Of a stretch of DNA of 64,000 bases, positions 21,072-32,400 are shown piece after piece. This DNA comes from Craspedostauros australis (lineage: Eukaryota; Bacillariophyta; Bacillariophyceae; Mastogloiales; Achnanthaceae), in NCBI GenBank assembly GCA_026770025.1, contig JAMXDE010000004.1:62001-126000 (forward strand), given 5' to 3'. The notes beneath the pieces are model-generated. The model searched no databases and was not told the origin of the DNA. It saw only the letters and a program-made list of their open reading frames with translations. Made by a program: the position numbers and the translations under genes. How positions within the stretch are numbered: the first letter of the stretch is position 1; each line of letters begins with the position of its first letter.

Positions 21072-23490
21072 CTACGTAACAATCGTACCATACTCGTACG
21101 ACTAGAGCAGGACTACCTACACATACGCATATTCACACGAGCACTACGAATGCGGGAAAACGGTGTTGCTCTCTTTCCATCAACTGTGTCCATCGCAGAT
21201 CAGAGAAGCAACCGATAACTTTCGCATCGACGCAAACGCACCTCCAAATGGGAGGGCAGTTGTTGCACACTCCTCTCTCCGTACGAGCCATTGCCAATGA
21301 ATCACCAAGTGCGACAACAAATGCTTTCACGAGATAATCTCACTTGGATGGGTGCAGTTGCGACGCAACTGGCATACTTCATTCGCCTTTGGGCATCATC
21401 GAAACTAGCACGTCAAGAGTCGTCATGATTTCTCCAAGCGTACCTTCTTCTTGCACTTAGGGGACAATTGTTGGGGAAGGAATGAAGTAGACTACGTACG
21501 AAATGTACTCCATCGCGGAAAATCTAATTAGTCTACATACGCATAGGGGGAGCACGTCTATGGTACACATCAAGTCCCATTACTGGCGCGAAACGTCCAT
21601 CGTATTTCCAGAAAAGGCTAACACAGTCTTCGCGCGTCGATGAAAACTGCACCAGGGACTCATCGGACTAAATCAAACACCAGTCAGTCACGAGATCGTT
21701 GACATTGCGAATTCCAGCCGTTTCGTGACTGTTGTGGTGGCGTTGTCGTGTTCTTAACATGTCCACCTGGTTTCATTTCCTCTTGGTCGGAACTTCAGAG
21801 AGCTCCACCAGCAACGGCGCCATGCTCGCACGAGGAGGTGGTGTTCGTGCGCCACGATGGCAACAGGGGCAAATGAGGATCACAACCAAACGTCTGCTAC
21901 CATTGTTGTTGGTGGTAAAGGTCCTGTTTGTCATCTAGCTACACTAGTGTAGCGTATGAGACCTTGATGTCGTATGGTGATGTCGATGTCAAACAGATTC
22001 GCGGCACGGAACAGACAGGAAACCTGTGTGTGGTCGTGCTCGCCACGCAAGCCACAAGCAACTCTGCATAGGTACGGACACGTGCGATTAGCACTCATCA
22101 TACGCGTAGTCGTATGGTACAACGGACAGGAAACAACTGTCACCATGGTGAACATGATGCCAGTAGCACATTTGGTGCCGATGCATCATCGACATGAAAA
22201 ACGAGCATTTGTTGTGACGTGGAGATCGTATCCACAACAGATGTGGCCAATCCCACTTTTGGTGTCGCTGTTTCATCGAAGTAATCGTGCCTCCGGATTG
22301 GATGATGGCATTGTGTCAATACTGGGGGGCGTAGTTCTCCCACATGCTCGAGTCGCAGTTTGTGCATTCTTCATGGCTGGTGTGTGTGCCAATGGAACAA
22401 CTCGCGCAAACAAAGCAGTCATAGAGGTACTGCCACGAGATGGACAATGACCCAGCCTTGCGGTTTCATTCATGAAAAAGCACCCAACAACAACAGCGGC
22501 AAAAAGGAGAAGCGAATCAAACCAGACACGCAACAAACCACCAAGTCTTGCGCTGTTTCGTTGAAAGCCGAACAAGAAATGTATCGGCCCCGACAACAGC
22601 GCTTTTCGAGCTCTTGGTCTTCTAGGGGGGCCGTTCAAAATGCAATAATTACCTCTATTTCATAGCTTTTCAGTCCAAAATGCTTGGTAATGTCTTATTT
22701 TTGCTCTCGACGGAATAGCACTGAATTTGTGTTCTTTTTTTGGACATGTTGCTATTCCCCCAAAATTCGCCGACAGGGTGAAAAAGTAAAATCGAGCTTC
22801 GAATGTGGGTTGTGCACAAATCAAGACAACTGCGCAAGAACTGACAGGAAGAACACTCGAAACAAGCAAATTTTCAGTATCGGTTTTGACATTTGAAGTG
22901 TGGGACAAGGAAGAAACAAGTGTTGCCTTATCACAGGAAAGGAAATATTACCTGAGTTCCCCACTAATTGTGAGCAAGCAACTGTCGTGACATTCATGGT
23001 TGTTGATGGCTTCTCGGTTTCGACATTTCTCCCTTCATACGTACTATACCGAAGTTGCGAAGCGCACAGATCAGGCATCGAACTGGAGCCACCTGCGGCT
23101 GCTGCGGTAGTGGACGTGGGTGGCAACACACAGCCCATGTGGCCTTCCTTCCATTTGGGGTGAATGTAACCGCGCCAACACTTCAACGAAGCGAAGACTT
23201 TGAACACGACATGTACGACTACAGAACCAACCACAACCACCACGCATCGACACCACCAACAACACCACCAACACCAACAACACCAACCAACACCAACCAA
23301 CACCAACCAACACCAACCAACACGAAGATCTACTCGAGTCTCCACTTGTACCACACATCGGGTCCTCACATTCCATTTTCCCAATCAAAACGGCAGCAGC
23401 ATAGGTATCAACAGCGGAACCAACACAATTAGCTCCATCAGCATCGCTGGCGCCTTTGACCATACTCCAGGAGTACCAGCCAACAGCACC
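21072..23490. other. Intergenic region, 2.4 kb
   Basis: I find no gene I can support. Frames such as 21974-22450 (plus) and 22821-23384 (minus) show no domain and biased composition. The last 300 bases hold an ACCAACACC-type tandem run (about 23262-23322). The frame of the downstream ATPase gene is open through part of it from about 23200 but has no ATG until 23491. The region presumably contains the promoter and 5' leader of that gene. Confidence 0.4.
23262..23322. repeat. ACCAACACC-type tandem repeat
   Basis: Short C/A-rich units (ACCAAC, CACCAACAC) recur tandemly upstream of the STAND ATPase start. It is simple-sequence DNA and does not need to be coding. Confidence 0.7.
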
Positions 23491-26400
23491 ATGACGGACG
23501 TCCTTCAACAGAACAACCCATCGAAGATGGATGGACACGAGAACCAACAGCACTGCAATCGCCATCGTCAGCATCCTCACAAACCGAACTTCTCGTCAGG
23601 CCGCGAGTTCTACGATGATGGGTACACGGAGGAGGAGCAGAACGCTGCAGAGCTGCCAACCACCATGATTGCGGGATCGGTTCCTGGCCTTTCTACTCAC
23701 GCGAGAAAGCTTGGAGTTTGCATGGAGGATGTTGTGGATGGTGGTCACGTTGATGGCCAGCACGGTACTGTCAGCGGCGATGATGACAATGGGAGCCCGT
23801 CTCCAGCGGCAGGAGCGCCGTCGTCTTCGCCAAATCTCTTCTTTGGCAGACAAACAGAGCTCAAGAAGCTGCATCAAATCCGAGAATGCATCATCCATGG
23901 AGCAACCTTCCACAGAAGACAACAGTCCGACGACGATGATGATGAGAACAAGACGACACCCTTCTCCGGCTCCAACCAGAGTCGTGGCACGAGTACGAAG
24001 GAAATGGATACTGCGACGATGCCTTCGACAACAGCATCATCGCTGGGAACGGACCTCGAGAGAGACAAGCTGCTCCCGGCAGTGCTGGTCTGGGGAGTCA
24101 GCGGAACGGGAAAGTCGCGACTTGTTGACCAATTCTTGCAAGAGTCTTGCACTTGCAACCACCATGCAGGAGTTCAAGAAGGCAGCGGGGATGAGACGGA
24201 TGGAGCAAGGCGGCCTCCAAGACATGACCTCACATGCTGCTCGTGCTGCTACGTCCTGCGGGGAAAGTACGATGAGTGCACCGGCGGCAGCGACCCATTC
24301 TCCGCAATTGTGCAGGCACTCAACGACTTCTCCAGACAGCTCCACAACGGATCCAAGGAGGAGTTGGAGCGCATGCGTGTCTGTGTGAGGCAGGCATTTG
24401 CGTCCGATGAGAAGCTTCAGCAACGACCAAGCACCAACACCAATCCTTCGAATGTGACGATGAACAAGGCCTCATCGAACATGTCTTGTGACAATAGCAC
24501 CAGCCTTAGACAGCAGCAGCAGCAACATGAAGGCGGCGATGAGACTTCCCGAGTATCATCCTCTCTCAGGGCACTGATCTCGGTGATCCCATCCTTGTCC
24601 ATACTCTTACCACCAACGGATACAGGCATGCGTATGAGCATGAGTATGAGCATGGAGAGACAAGGCAGCCACGACACACACGGGAACTCATCCAACGAAC
24701 TAACCCACGACCGCGGGTCACAAACGGATGATGGCAACGACGGTGCGAGCATATCCGTCTCGTCCACAGGACGCCAACGTCGGACGGCCCAAAGTGCTCC
24801 AGGCAAGTCCTTCGACAGTGCATGGAAACAACTGCAGTTCATCTTCCAGAAGTTCGTCAAGGCGATCTGCACGCCTCAAAAGCCGGTGTACTTCTTCATC
24901 GACGACTTGCAGTGGTCATCGAGCGTCAGCTTCGACCTCCTTGCTGGTCTCATCGCTGATCCAGAGATGCGGAACTTCATGTTCCTCGGTGTCATCCGCC
25001 AGGAGACCGACCCACACAGCAACGAAGCCATGGAGCTGACTGAAGACGCACCACTTCGCACATGCTTCTTGGACGTCCTGTTGGCCAGGAAGCTCGAACA
25101 GATCACCATCCATAACCTATCCCCCAGGAACCTGACGAAGCTAGTGTCGGAACTGCTGGATCGACCAGCGGAGGATGTGGCCGTCCTCTCCAAGAAGCTG
25201 TATGCCAAAACCCAGGGCAACGTGTACTTCACGCTGCAGGCCTTGGAGGAGCTGGAGCGCAAGAACATCCTCATCTACAGCCGCATCTTCTTCCAGTGGG
25301 AATGGAACCTTGGCGACGATGAAGAGCTCCCCGTGAGCAACAACATCGTCAGCGCGATCGAATCCAAGCTCAAGGAGCTGCCGGAGCAACTCCAGCTGGT
25401 GCTGTCCGTCGCCGCCTACATCCGTGCCAGCTTCGACCTCCAGACGCTCTGGCTGGTGCTGCAAAACGAGGCCCAGCATGCCGCGGGTGTCTTCTCCACC
25501 ATGCCAGGGCCCAGCAGCAAGGAAGGCGCCCCTGTTTCTCGAAAGTCATTCCAGGAGCACGCCGTTGCCAAACCGATGGATGCCAACGAAGTGTCTCACC
25601 TTCTGGAGCAGGCCGTGCTGGAGCGACTCATCCTCAACCCCATCGGTGGATCAAACTATCGATTCGCTCACGATCGGATCCAGCAGGCCGCCTACGGTAT
25701 GATCCCGTATGGCGAACAGCGAGAAATGCTGCGAGTGCGCATCGGTCACTGCCTACTGGATCACTATCGCGCACTCACGGATGCGAATCAATCAACGTTG
25801 GACTCGTCTCCGCCACCAACAAACAACGATACAGACCAGGCCAACGACGTTGATGCCCTCTTGTTCGTTGCGGCGGACCATCTGAACAGCGTCCAGTGCA
25901 AGGACCACATGTTCTCAGTCGCGATGAACTTGGAAGTCGGCGAGAAGGCCCTGCAAATGGCCGCCCTCGCACCGGCTGCTGGGTACCTGCAAAAGGCCAC
26001 CAATGCCCTGCGGCGGGTTCAAAATCCTTGGGATGAGCACTACTCCGTATGCTTTCGACTGTATTCAGCCAGATCGGCCGTCGAGCTGTCTCTCGGTCAC
26101 TTCGATGTGGGCTACAAGCTCGGTTACGAAGCCATCGACAAGGCTCACAGTCTGGATGAGAAGCTCCCTATCTACCTCTCCATCATGCACAACCTGGGTC
26201 GCGAAAATCGTCACCTTGAAGCACTCAAGATTGGTCTTAGCACAATGCGCCAAATCAATGAGTTCCCCAAGCGCTTCCTTGCCATACACGCAGTGGCGGG
26301 GCTGAGCAAAGTTAGGGCTTACTTCAAAGCGTACACCGACGAAGATATCCTGAATCTCCCGCTGAATCAAGACCCGAGGAAGGTCATCACGATGAAGTTT

Positions 26401-27828
26401 TTCAATGAAATCGGCATCCGGGCGCACTTGTGCAAGAGCATGCTCAAATTGGTTGTCAACCACTTTAGCTCCATACGGACCACATTTGAATTTGGGATCT
26501 CCGAGGACTCAGCCATGGCCATGACGGGGTTCGGTATGATGAGTCTGGCAATGGGTGATTTCGAGTTGGCCATCCGCTGCGGAGATGTAGCGCGCCGTAT
26601 CGTTCGCAAGACGAATGGCACGGCCGCAGCTGGCTGGATTACAGTGGTCACGTCACTGTATATTGACCCCTACATCGTGCCATTTGCCGACATCATCCAG
26701 CGTCTCCGCACGGGATACATGATCTCGATGGAGGCAGGCGAATTTGAAGCCGGCTTCATGAACTGGCAGGGCAGCAATATCGTTTCGCTTTTCGCAGGCT
26801 GCGAACTCAAACCATTGCTCAAAGCAGCAGAGATCACCCACGAGCAATGTCGGATGTACCGTGTCGAATCCATGCTTGGTACGTCCCAAGCGTTCCTCAC
26901 GTTGTTCCGAGTGCTCTCCGGAGCCGAGCCTCCTGACTGGGACAAGCTGGAAGAACAATCACGAAGAAACTTGAAGAAGGAGAAGCTCGATGGATCTGAG
27001 ACCTACGACCTCCTTCCGTACTTTCAGGCCAGGGTCATCCTCGCAGTGTACATGCGACGCCACCACATTGCGCAAGGCCTGCTCAAATGCTTCAGCTTGA
27101 TTTCGAGCGAGGACAATGCTTTGGTGACGGCTGCATCGCGTGAATTCTTCGGTGGTCTGATCTGTGCCAATCTTTACCGCGAGACCGGCAAGAAGAAGCA
27201 CCTGCGCAAAATGCAGAAGCTCCACAAGCAACTGCGGACCGTCACAACCGCAAAAGGACCCAACTGCCTGCATTACGCCTTGATTCTAGATGCCGAAGAG
27301 CTCGCCATTCGCAAGGGTGGAAGGAAGATGCGGAACGTGAAGAACGCTTACGACAAGGCCATCGCAGTTGCCGCCAGGTCATCTTACATCCAAGACGCTG
27401 GTCTAACTTGCGAGATGGCTGGTGAGTACTTCGTGCTGCATGGGCAGAAGGAGCTGGCCACGGAGTACCTTTCTAAGTCGGTGCAGTATTTCAAGGCATG
27501 GGGTGGCATCCTCAAAATTGATGATATCAAGCAGCGGAGATCAGAGTACATCAGAGACCTTCCAATGGAGGGTGGTGGCCTCCCAGGCATTCGTTCTCAT
27601 GGCATCCTTTCTGGTACTGGCGGGGGAGTGTCACAGCACGCCTCCGAGGGAGCCAAGATCATTCTGGTGTCAACGTACACCCCCGCTACGTCCCATATTG
27701 CGCACAGTATGAAGAGCGCCAGCCAATCGGCATCAGAAGAAGCCGACCAAAGCAATAGCCACAGAGTCGAGACAGAGCAGCAGGACATCGATATCGACCG
27801 CGTTTCCGTGCTGACAGATGCAAGTTAA
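23491..27828 (+). CDS. Large STAND/AAA-type ATPase with helical (TPR-like) C-terminus
   Basis: The ATG at 23491 in an ACAGCACC context gives 1445 residues in one exon, ending in TAA; an AATAAA follows almost directly. The P-loop GVSGTGKS is at residues 202-209 and the Walker B strand VYFFIDDLQW at 466-475. Between them is an unusually long insert (about 225-445) rich in Ser, Asn and Gln. LTKLVSELL, a sensor-like TQGNVYFTLQALEEL and SNYRFAHDRIQQAAY follow, the arrangement seen in 'predicted ATPase' modules of bacterial and diatom signalling proteins (PF13191 type). About 800 C-terminal residues are helical with TPR-like spacing. The usual partner domains (kinase, GAF, histidine kinase, cyclase) are absent, so this is a stand-alone ATPase-scaffold. 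A signalling or sensing role is inferred. Confidence 0.85.
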   Translation: MTDVLQQNNPSKMDGHENQQHCNRHRQHPHKPNFSSGREFYDDGYTEEEQNAAELPTTMIAGSVPGLSTHARKLGVCMEDVVDGGHVDGQHGTVSGDDDNGSPSPAAGAPSSSPNLFFGRQTELKKLHQIRECIIHGATFHRRQQSDDDDDENKTTPFSGSNQSRGTSTKEMDTATMPSTTASSLGTDLERDKLLPAVLVWGVSGTGKSRLVDQFLQESCTCNHHAGVQEGSGDETDGARRPPRHDLTCCSCCYVLRGKYDECTGGSDPFSAIVQALNDFSRQLHNGSKEELERMRVCVRQAFASDEKLQQRPSTNTNPSNVTMNKASSNMSCDNSTSLRQQQQQHEGGDETSRVSSSLRALISVIPSLSILLPPTDTGMRMSMSMSMERQGSHDTHGNSSNELTHDRGSQTDDGNDGASISVSSTGRQRRTAQSAPGKSFDSAWKQLQFIFQKFVKAICTPQKPVYFFIDDLQWSSSVSFDLLAGLIADPEMRNFMFLGVIRQETDPHSNEAMELTEDAPLRTCFLDVLLARKLEQITIHNLSPRNLTKLVSELLDRPAEDVAVLSKKLYAKTQGNVYFTLQALEELERKNILIYSRIFFQWEWNLGDDEELPVSNNIVSAIESKLKELPEQLQLVLSVAAYIRASFDLQTLWLVLQNEAQHAAGVFSTMPGPSSKEGAPVSRKSFQEHAVAKPMDANEVSHLLEQAVLERLILNPIGGSNYRFAHDRIQQAAYGMIPYGEQREMLRVRIGHCLLDHYRALTDANQSTLDSSPPPTNNDTDQANDVDALLFVAADHLNSVQCKDHMFSVAMNLEVGEKALQMAALAPAAGYLQKATNALRRVQNPWDEHYSVCFRLYSARSAVELSLGHFDVGYKLGYEAIDKAHSLDEKLPIYLSIMHNLGRENRHLEALKIGLSTMRQINEFPKRFLAIHAVAGLSKVRAYFKAYTDEDILNLPLNQDPRKVITMKFFNEIGIRAHLCKSMLKLVVNHFSSIRTTFEFGISEDSAMAMTGFGMMSLAMGDFELAIRCGDVARRIVRKTNGTAAAGWITVVTSLYIDPYIVPFADIIQRLRTGYMISMEAGEFEAGFMNWQGSNIVSLFAGCELKPLLKAAEITHEQCRMYRVESMLGTSQAFLTLFRVLSGAEPPDWDKLEEQSRRNLKKEKLDGSETYDLLPYFQARVILAVYMRRHHIAQGLLKCFSLISSEDNALVTAASREFFGGLICANLYRETGKKKHLRKMQKLHKQLRTVTTAKGPNCLHYALILDAEELAIRKGGRKMRNVKNAYDKAIAVAARSSYIQDAGLTCEMAGEYFVLHGQKELATEYLSKSVQYFKAWGGILKIDDIKQRRSEYIRDLPMEGGGLPGIRSHGILSGTGGGVSQHASEGAKIILVSTYTPATSHIAHSMKSASQSASEEADQSNSHRVETEQQDIDIDRVSVLTDAS

Positions 27829-28710
27829 TTCAAAATAAAATGAGCAGAGATGTAAGCTCTTGTACCTCCAAATGCACACATGAGGCTATCAGGCCCAGGC
27901 TACCATGCGTAGGCGCCATAGGACTCGATACCGTCTGGTAGTTTATCGCTTTCCCCATCCCATCATGCAAGGCATGTCGAGATAATGAACAAACAACAAG
28001 CGAGAGTGCTCTTCAATGTGCGCAACCTCCAGCTTGCAGTGTGGAACTGTAGAATTCATCATTGGGCAGCAACAACGCTTTCCCGCAAGTGCTACTGGTT
28101 TGGGCATGGGCTGGTATTGTAACAGCAGACTCGTGGATCCATCTAACCACCTGCCTGCTCGGCACAGTTCGCAGCATTCGCATGTCGTCCGATGAGCCTC
28201 CAGGTATCGGTGGAAAGAAGGAGCAAAGTTCTTTGGGCTTGCTTTGTTGGCCTCGTATCATCTGTCAGTCTACGACCTAGCCGCAGAGCAACTCAAATAC
28301 CAGAACATTAAAACGTAACGAACAGACTCTGTTCTGCAAACCAGTGAAACCACCAATACGGTATCAATATTGACCAAGTGGATCGAAGCAGTTTGCTCAA
28401 GTGTGTCCTCAAAACTTCTTGAAGTTGTTCTTGTGTGTGTTTTCGCGTACAACAATGACCGGATTGTACACACCAACTCCCAACAGCGATGGTATCGAAT
28501 ACAACGAATGGCTAATCCATTGTCGCTTGGCTTTCGTCTGCGTTGGATGATAGGTTATCTAGCACCTTCAAGCTTGCTTTGAATCTTCTGGCTCGTCCCC
28601 TTCTGTCAGACTCATGTCCCTGTCGCTGTCTCTGTCTCTGCTTGTGCATTGATGTTGGTAGAGTTGAGTGTGTTGCAAGGGGTAGCGCTGGAATCCCTCC
28701 ATTCAGAGGT
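27829..28710. other. Intergenic region up to the Copia insertion
   Basis: It holds the 3' end of the ATPase gene and then about 850 bases in which I see no supported gene. The last five bases (GAGGT, 28706-28710) are the left target-site duplication of the Copia element. Confidence 0.4.
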
Positions 28711-29397
28711 AGTTAGGATTCGTGCGTAGGCGTCGCGAATCGGTGGAGAATGCCTCGTGAATCTGCCGGCTTCGGGATAGCCGTGTGATGCAGTTCAAGA
28801 GAGGTGTGCTGTTTGAATAGTTATAACTTGTAACGATGAGAAGTAGAGTGCTTTGTAGCTAATCCTAGTCCGTTATTATGAGTTAGCTTATTGGTGTTAG
28901 TAGGGTGAAGAAACGATGCCACACAACTTGGCGAGACCCTGCACTGATGCACTTGATTCAGTGCAACAGAGTAGACAGTCAATACAGTACCTTGCTCTCC
29001 GCACATGTAGTTACACTGCAGTGTAGGTCATGACAATCAGTGGTGACGGTCATGAAGCAGTGGCTGTGGCTGAAGCTGACACTCGGATTCCATTGCTTGA
29101 GTTGAAGCAAGTTGGATACGCATGCTGAGACCACGGTGGTAGTGTGGTGGTCATCAGCAATGAAGGAATCGAGATAAGTTTTAGTAAGGAGGATCTGAAG
29201 AGCATATAGTTCCCAGGTGGGGTGTGAGTCAGGTCGGTCAGGTTTGAGTCATGATGGATTCGTGAATGGAGGAGAGAAAGGAGGAGAAAAAGGTTTGGTG
29301 GTCAATCAAGTCGGAAGATTTCGCGCCAAAACAGGAATTTCTCCCATCGGGTTGATACCGTGTTCGGTACTAGTCTGTCCCTCATTGAATCTCAACT
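28711..29397 (-). repeat. 3' LTR of Copia element A
   Basis: A 687-bp direct repeat of 37174-37860, aligned at a constant offset of 8463 bases. Its inner border abuts a purine-rich tract (GAGAGGGAG on the minus strand), which supports the chosen boundary. Confidence 0.95.
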
Positions 29398-29480
29398 CTC
29401 CCTCTCAGTGTTGGGTCGTGATTGGAGTTGTGGTATCGATGAAAACTTCATCCTTCGTTGTTGTTTGTTGTTGTTGGTTA

Positions 29481-32400
29481 TTACCAACCCATGATCTTGA
29501 ATCGCAGGTATTCGAAGACTGCGATGGACAGTCCTTTGGTGAAGATGTCGGCCAGTTGCTCCGGTGTTGCGATGTGCTGGATGTAGATGAACCCTGCCTT
29601 GACCCAGTACCAAAAGAAGTGCCACTTAGTCAGGAAGTGCTTGGTGCGCGCGGTTGGTTGATGATTGGTAGCAAGGGAAATGCAGGCTTGGTTGTCCTCA
29701 AACACCGTGCACTGGAGGTTGGTGTGCAGTGGCATGGTGGTGCCGGCATTGTTGATGACTTGGCGGATGAGCTGTTGAATGGGAATCAGCGTGCGCATTG
29801 CGAGAGAGAGAGCGGCGTACTCGGACTCCATCGTAGATAGAGCAATCTCAGTTTGGAGTTTGGACTTCCAAATGAGGGGGCACCCTCCCAGCGTAATGAG
29901 GTAGCCAGTGCGCGACTTGACTGAGACGGGGTCCTTGCTGTCTTCTCGTCCGTAGAGTCCTGCGAAGTCTGCATCCACGTAGCACTTGAGATCAAGCTGC
30001 CCGGTGGGACGCACGATGGTACCCTTGTCCTCAGTGTGCTTGAGATAGCGCATGATGCGCTTGACGGCCTTGGCGTGTGAGCGGCGAGGGTCACTTCCGA
30101 AGCGAGCGACTTGGGAGACTGCGAATGCCAGGTCGGGGCGAGTGTTGGTCGTGAGATACAACAGCATGCCGACGACGGAGCGGTAGTTCCATGGTTCGTT
30201 CATGGGAGGCTCATGCTTGCATTGTCCCAGTGCGAGCTGCGTAGTTGGTACGGGGCACGGACTGCAGTTCGTCATCTTCGTAGTGGCGAGGATCTTCTTG
30301 ATTAGTCCTGGTTGGCGGAGATGGACCGTGTCTGCTTTTGGATCACGGCTGAGCTCGATTCCCAGGAACTCGGTGAAGCTTCCTTCTTGGGTGAGCTCAA
30401 AGCCGAGGTCGCGCATTGATTTGATGAAGTCGTCGGCGGCTTGCTTGGTCTTGGAGGCGATGCCCGCATCGTCAACGTAGAGGACGATCATGATGTCCTT
30501 CTTGATGAACAAGCACTGCTCTTGGTCGCAGGCCTTGAAGCCGATCGTAGTGAGGGCTCGGATGAGGTGTTCATACCAGAGGCGAGGAGCAATCGTCAAG
30601 CCGTACAGGCTCTTGCGGAGCTTGAGGCAGGTGTCGGGACCCTTCGTTGATTTGAATCCACGAGGGAGATGAAGGTAGACTGGCTTGTGGATGGATGCTT
30701 GCACGAAAGCGTTCGTGAAGTCGATGGACGTTGTTGTCCAACCCATGACGATGGAAGTGCTGAGGAAGATGCGGACGGATGACCATGCGACGACTGGTGC
30801 GTAGGTGGAGGAGTCCTCTTGCATGAGGTCTCCACGGCAACACCAGCGTCCCTTGTATTTCTTGATGGTTCCGTCGGGGAGGCGCTTGCGGCGAAAGACC
30901 CAGGTTCCTGGAAAGATGCGATCGTTCTTGATGTCGATCTTCTTCACTTCCTCCCACGTGCCCTTTTCCGTGAGATCTCGAATCTCCTTTTCGGCGGCTT
31001 GCATCCACTCGTCTTTGTTGTCGTCGCGAATGGCTTCGTCGAAGGAGAGAGTATCCGGGTCGGTGTTGGATGCCTTGTACACCGAGGTGCGTTCGGCGAT
31101 CTCCAAGTCGCCACCTGCGGCAAAGTAGCTGATCATGCGATTATCGACGTAGGTGGGGTAGTTTGTTGCATCCTTCTGTGGCTCGATGATTGCGACAGAG
31201 TAGGCATGCTGTTCGATGTTCGCCCATGTAGTTGGTGGAATGCACTTCGCTGTGTCGAGGATGAACGACGGGTTGATGTCGAGCGTGGATGACGAGTCGA
31301 TGTCGAGCATGGATCCTTTGTTGGCGGAGCGAGTCGCTGGGGCCGAAGTGAGTGGCGCCGTGTTCGACTCAATCATGCCTTGGACGAATTGCTCAATCTC
31401 GTATTCGCTTGGAAGTGGCCACGGTCCTGGTCGGATCGTCGTCACTTGGCGACGGAGTAGCTCGAATGCGAGACGGTAATGATGATTTTCGATCATCGCA
31501 TTCCACACGGAGCGAGTCCTTTGGACGAACGCTTCTGCGTTGTACGCAGATTTGGGTGGAAGGTACCCTTGGTTCATCAAATGTTCGGGGTCTTGGTAGT
31601 ACCATGGCCCTGATTTGGCCTTGGACATGAAGTCGAGAGCGTCGAAGTGGGGTTCCATCGTGCCAGTACTGATGAAGGTGCTCAGCTTCTCCACGAATTG
31701 CTCGACGGCGTGGTCAGTGGCCAGTCGGAGGAGGTCTTCGTTGAGAAAGACGCTGTTGAGGTCTTTCTCGAAATGGTCCTCCATGTCCGAGTGAAAGTTG
31801 TTGTACGTCTCCTGAAATGGAGTCGCTCCTTCCTCGGTCATGTTGTCGGGGTCCGGTTGCCACCAGTCAGCCATGTTGATGCTTGCTTCTTCTACTTCAG
31901 CCGCCTTTGGAGCGAACGTTGGGAGGACGACGTTGGTTGGCTGTGGATTCAAGGTGTTGAATCGACCTCGGAGTCTGCGCAACAAGTAGTGAGCGTCCAC
32001 CTTGAATTGGTGTAGATCGATGGAGAGAGAGTCGCTACCTTTGCGTTGGAGAGGTTCGATTGTATGTAAGCAATCGACGATAGCTTGTGAGAATGTGATG
32101 ATCGATGATGAGTCGGGGTGCAGTTCCCTGGGTGTTGCGGCCTGTTCGATCTCTTCCAAGGTAGCTACTGCAGGGCAGAAGTAGTAATCATCGGTGTCTT
32201 CGTCGTCCAGCCAGGCTGCTTTGCCTCCCATACGTGCGTACGTGAATCGCTTTGGTTGTTTGCGAATTCTCGTGCTTTGAGGTCTTTCTGGCGTTGGCTC
32301 AGACTTAGGTATCATGGGTGGCGTGGAGCTCGTCTGAATTGGCGTCGGAGCTGGAAGTGGTAATGGAGTTGCTAATTCCAATGTTGGTGATTCTCGGAGA

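Noticed and set aside
23262-23322. Possible CRISPR-like array.
   Set aside because: Units are contiguous simple sequence without spacers, in a eukaryotic genome.
23200-23490. A 97-residue extension of the STAND ATPase.
   Set aside because: No ATG in frame; the stretch translates a C/A-rich tandem repeat.
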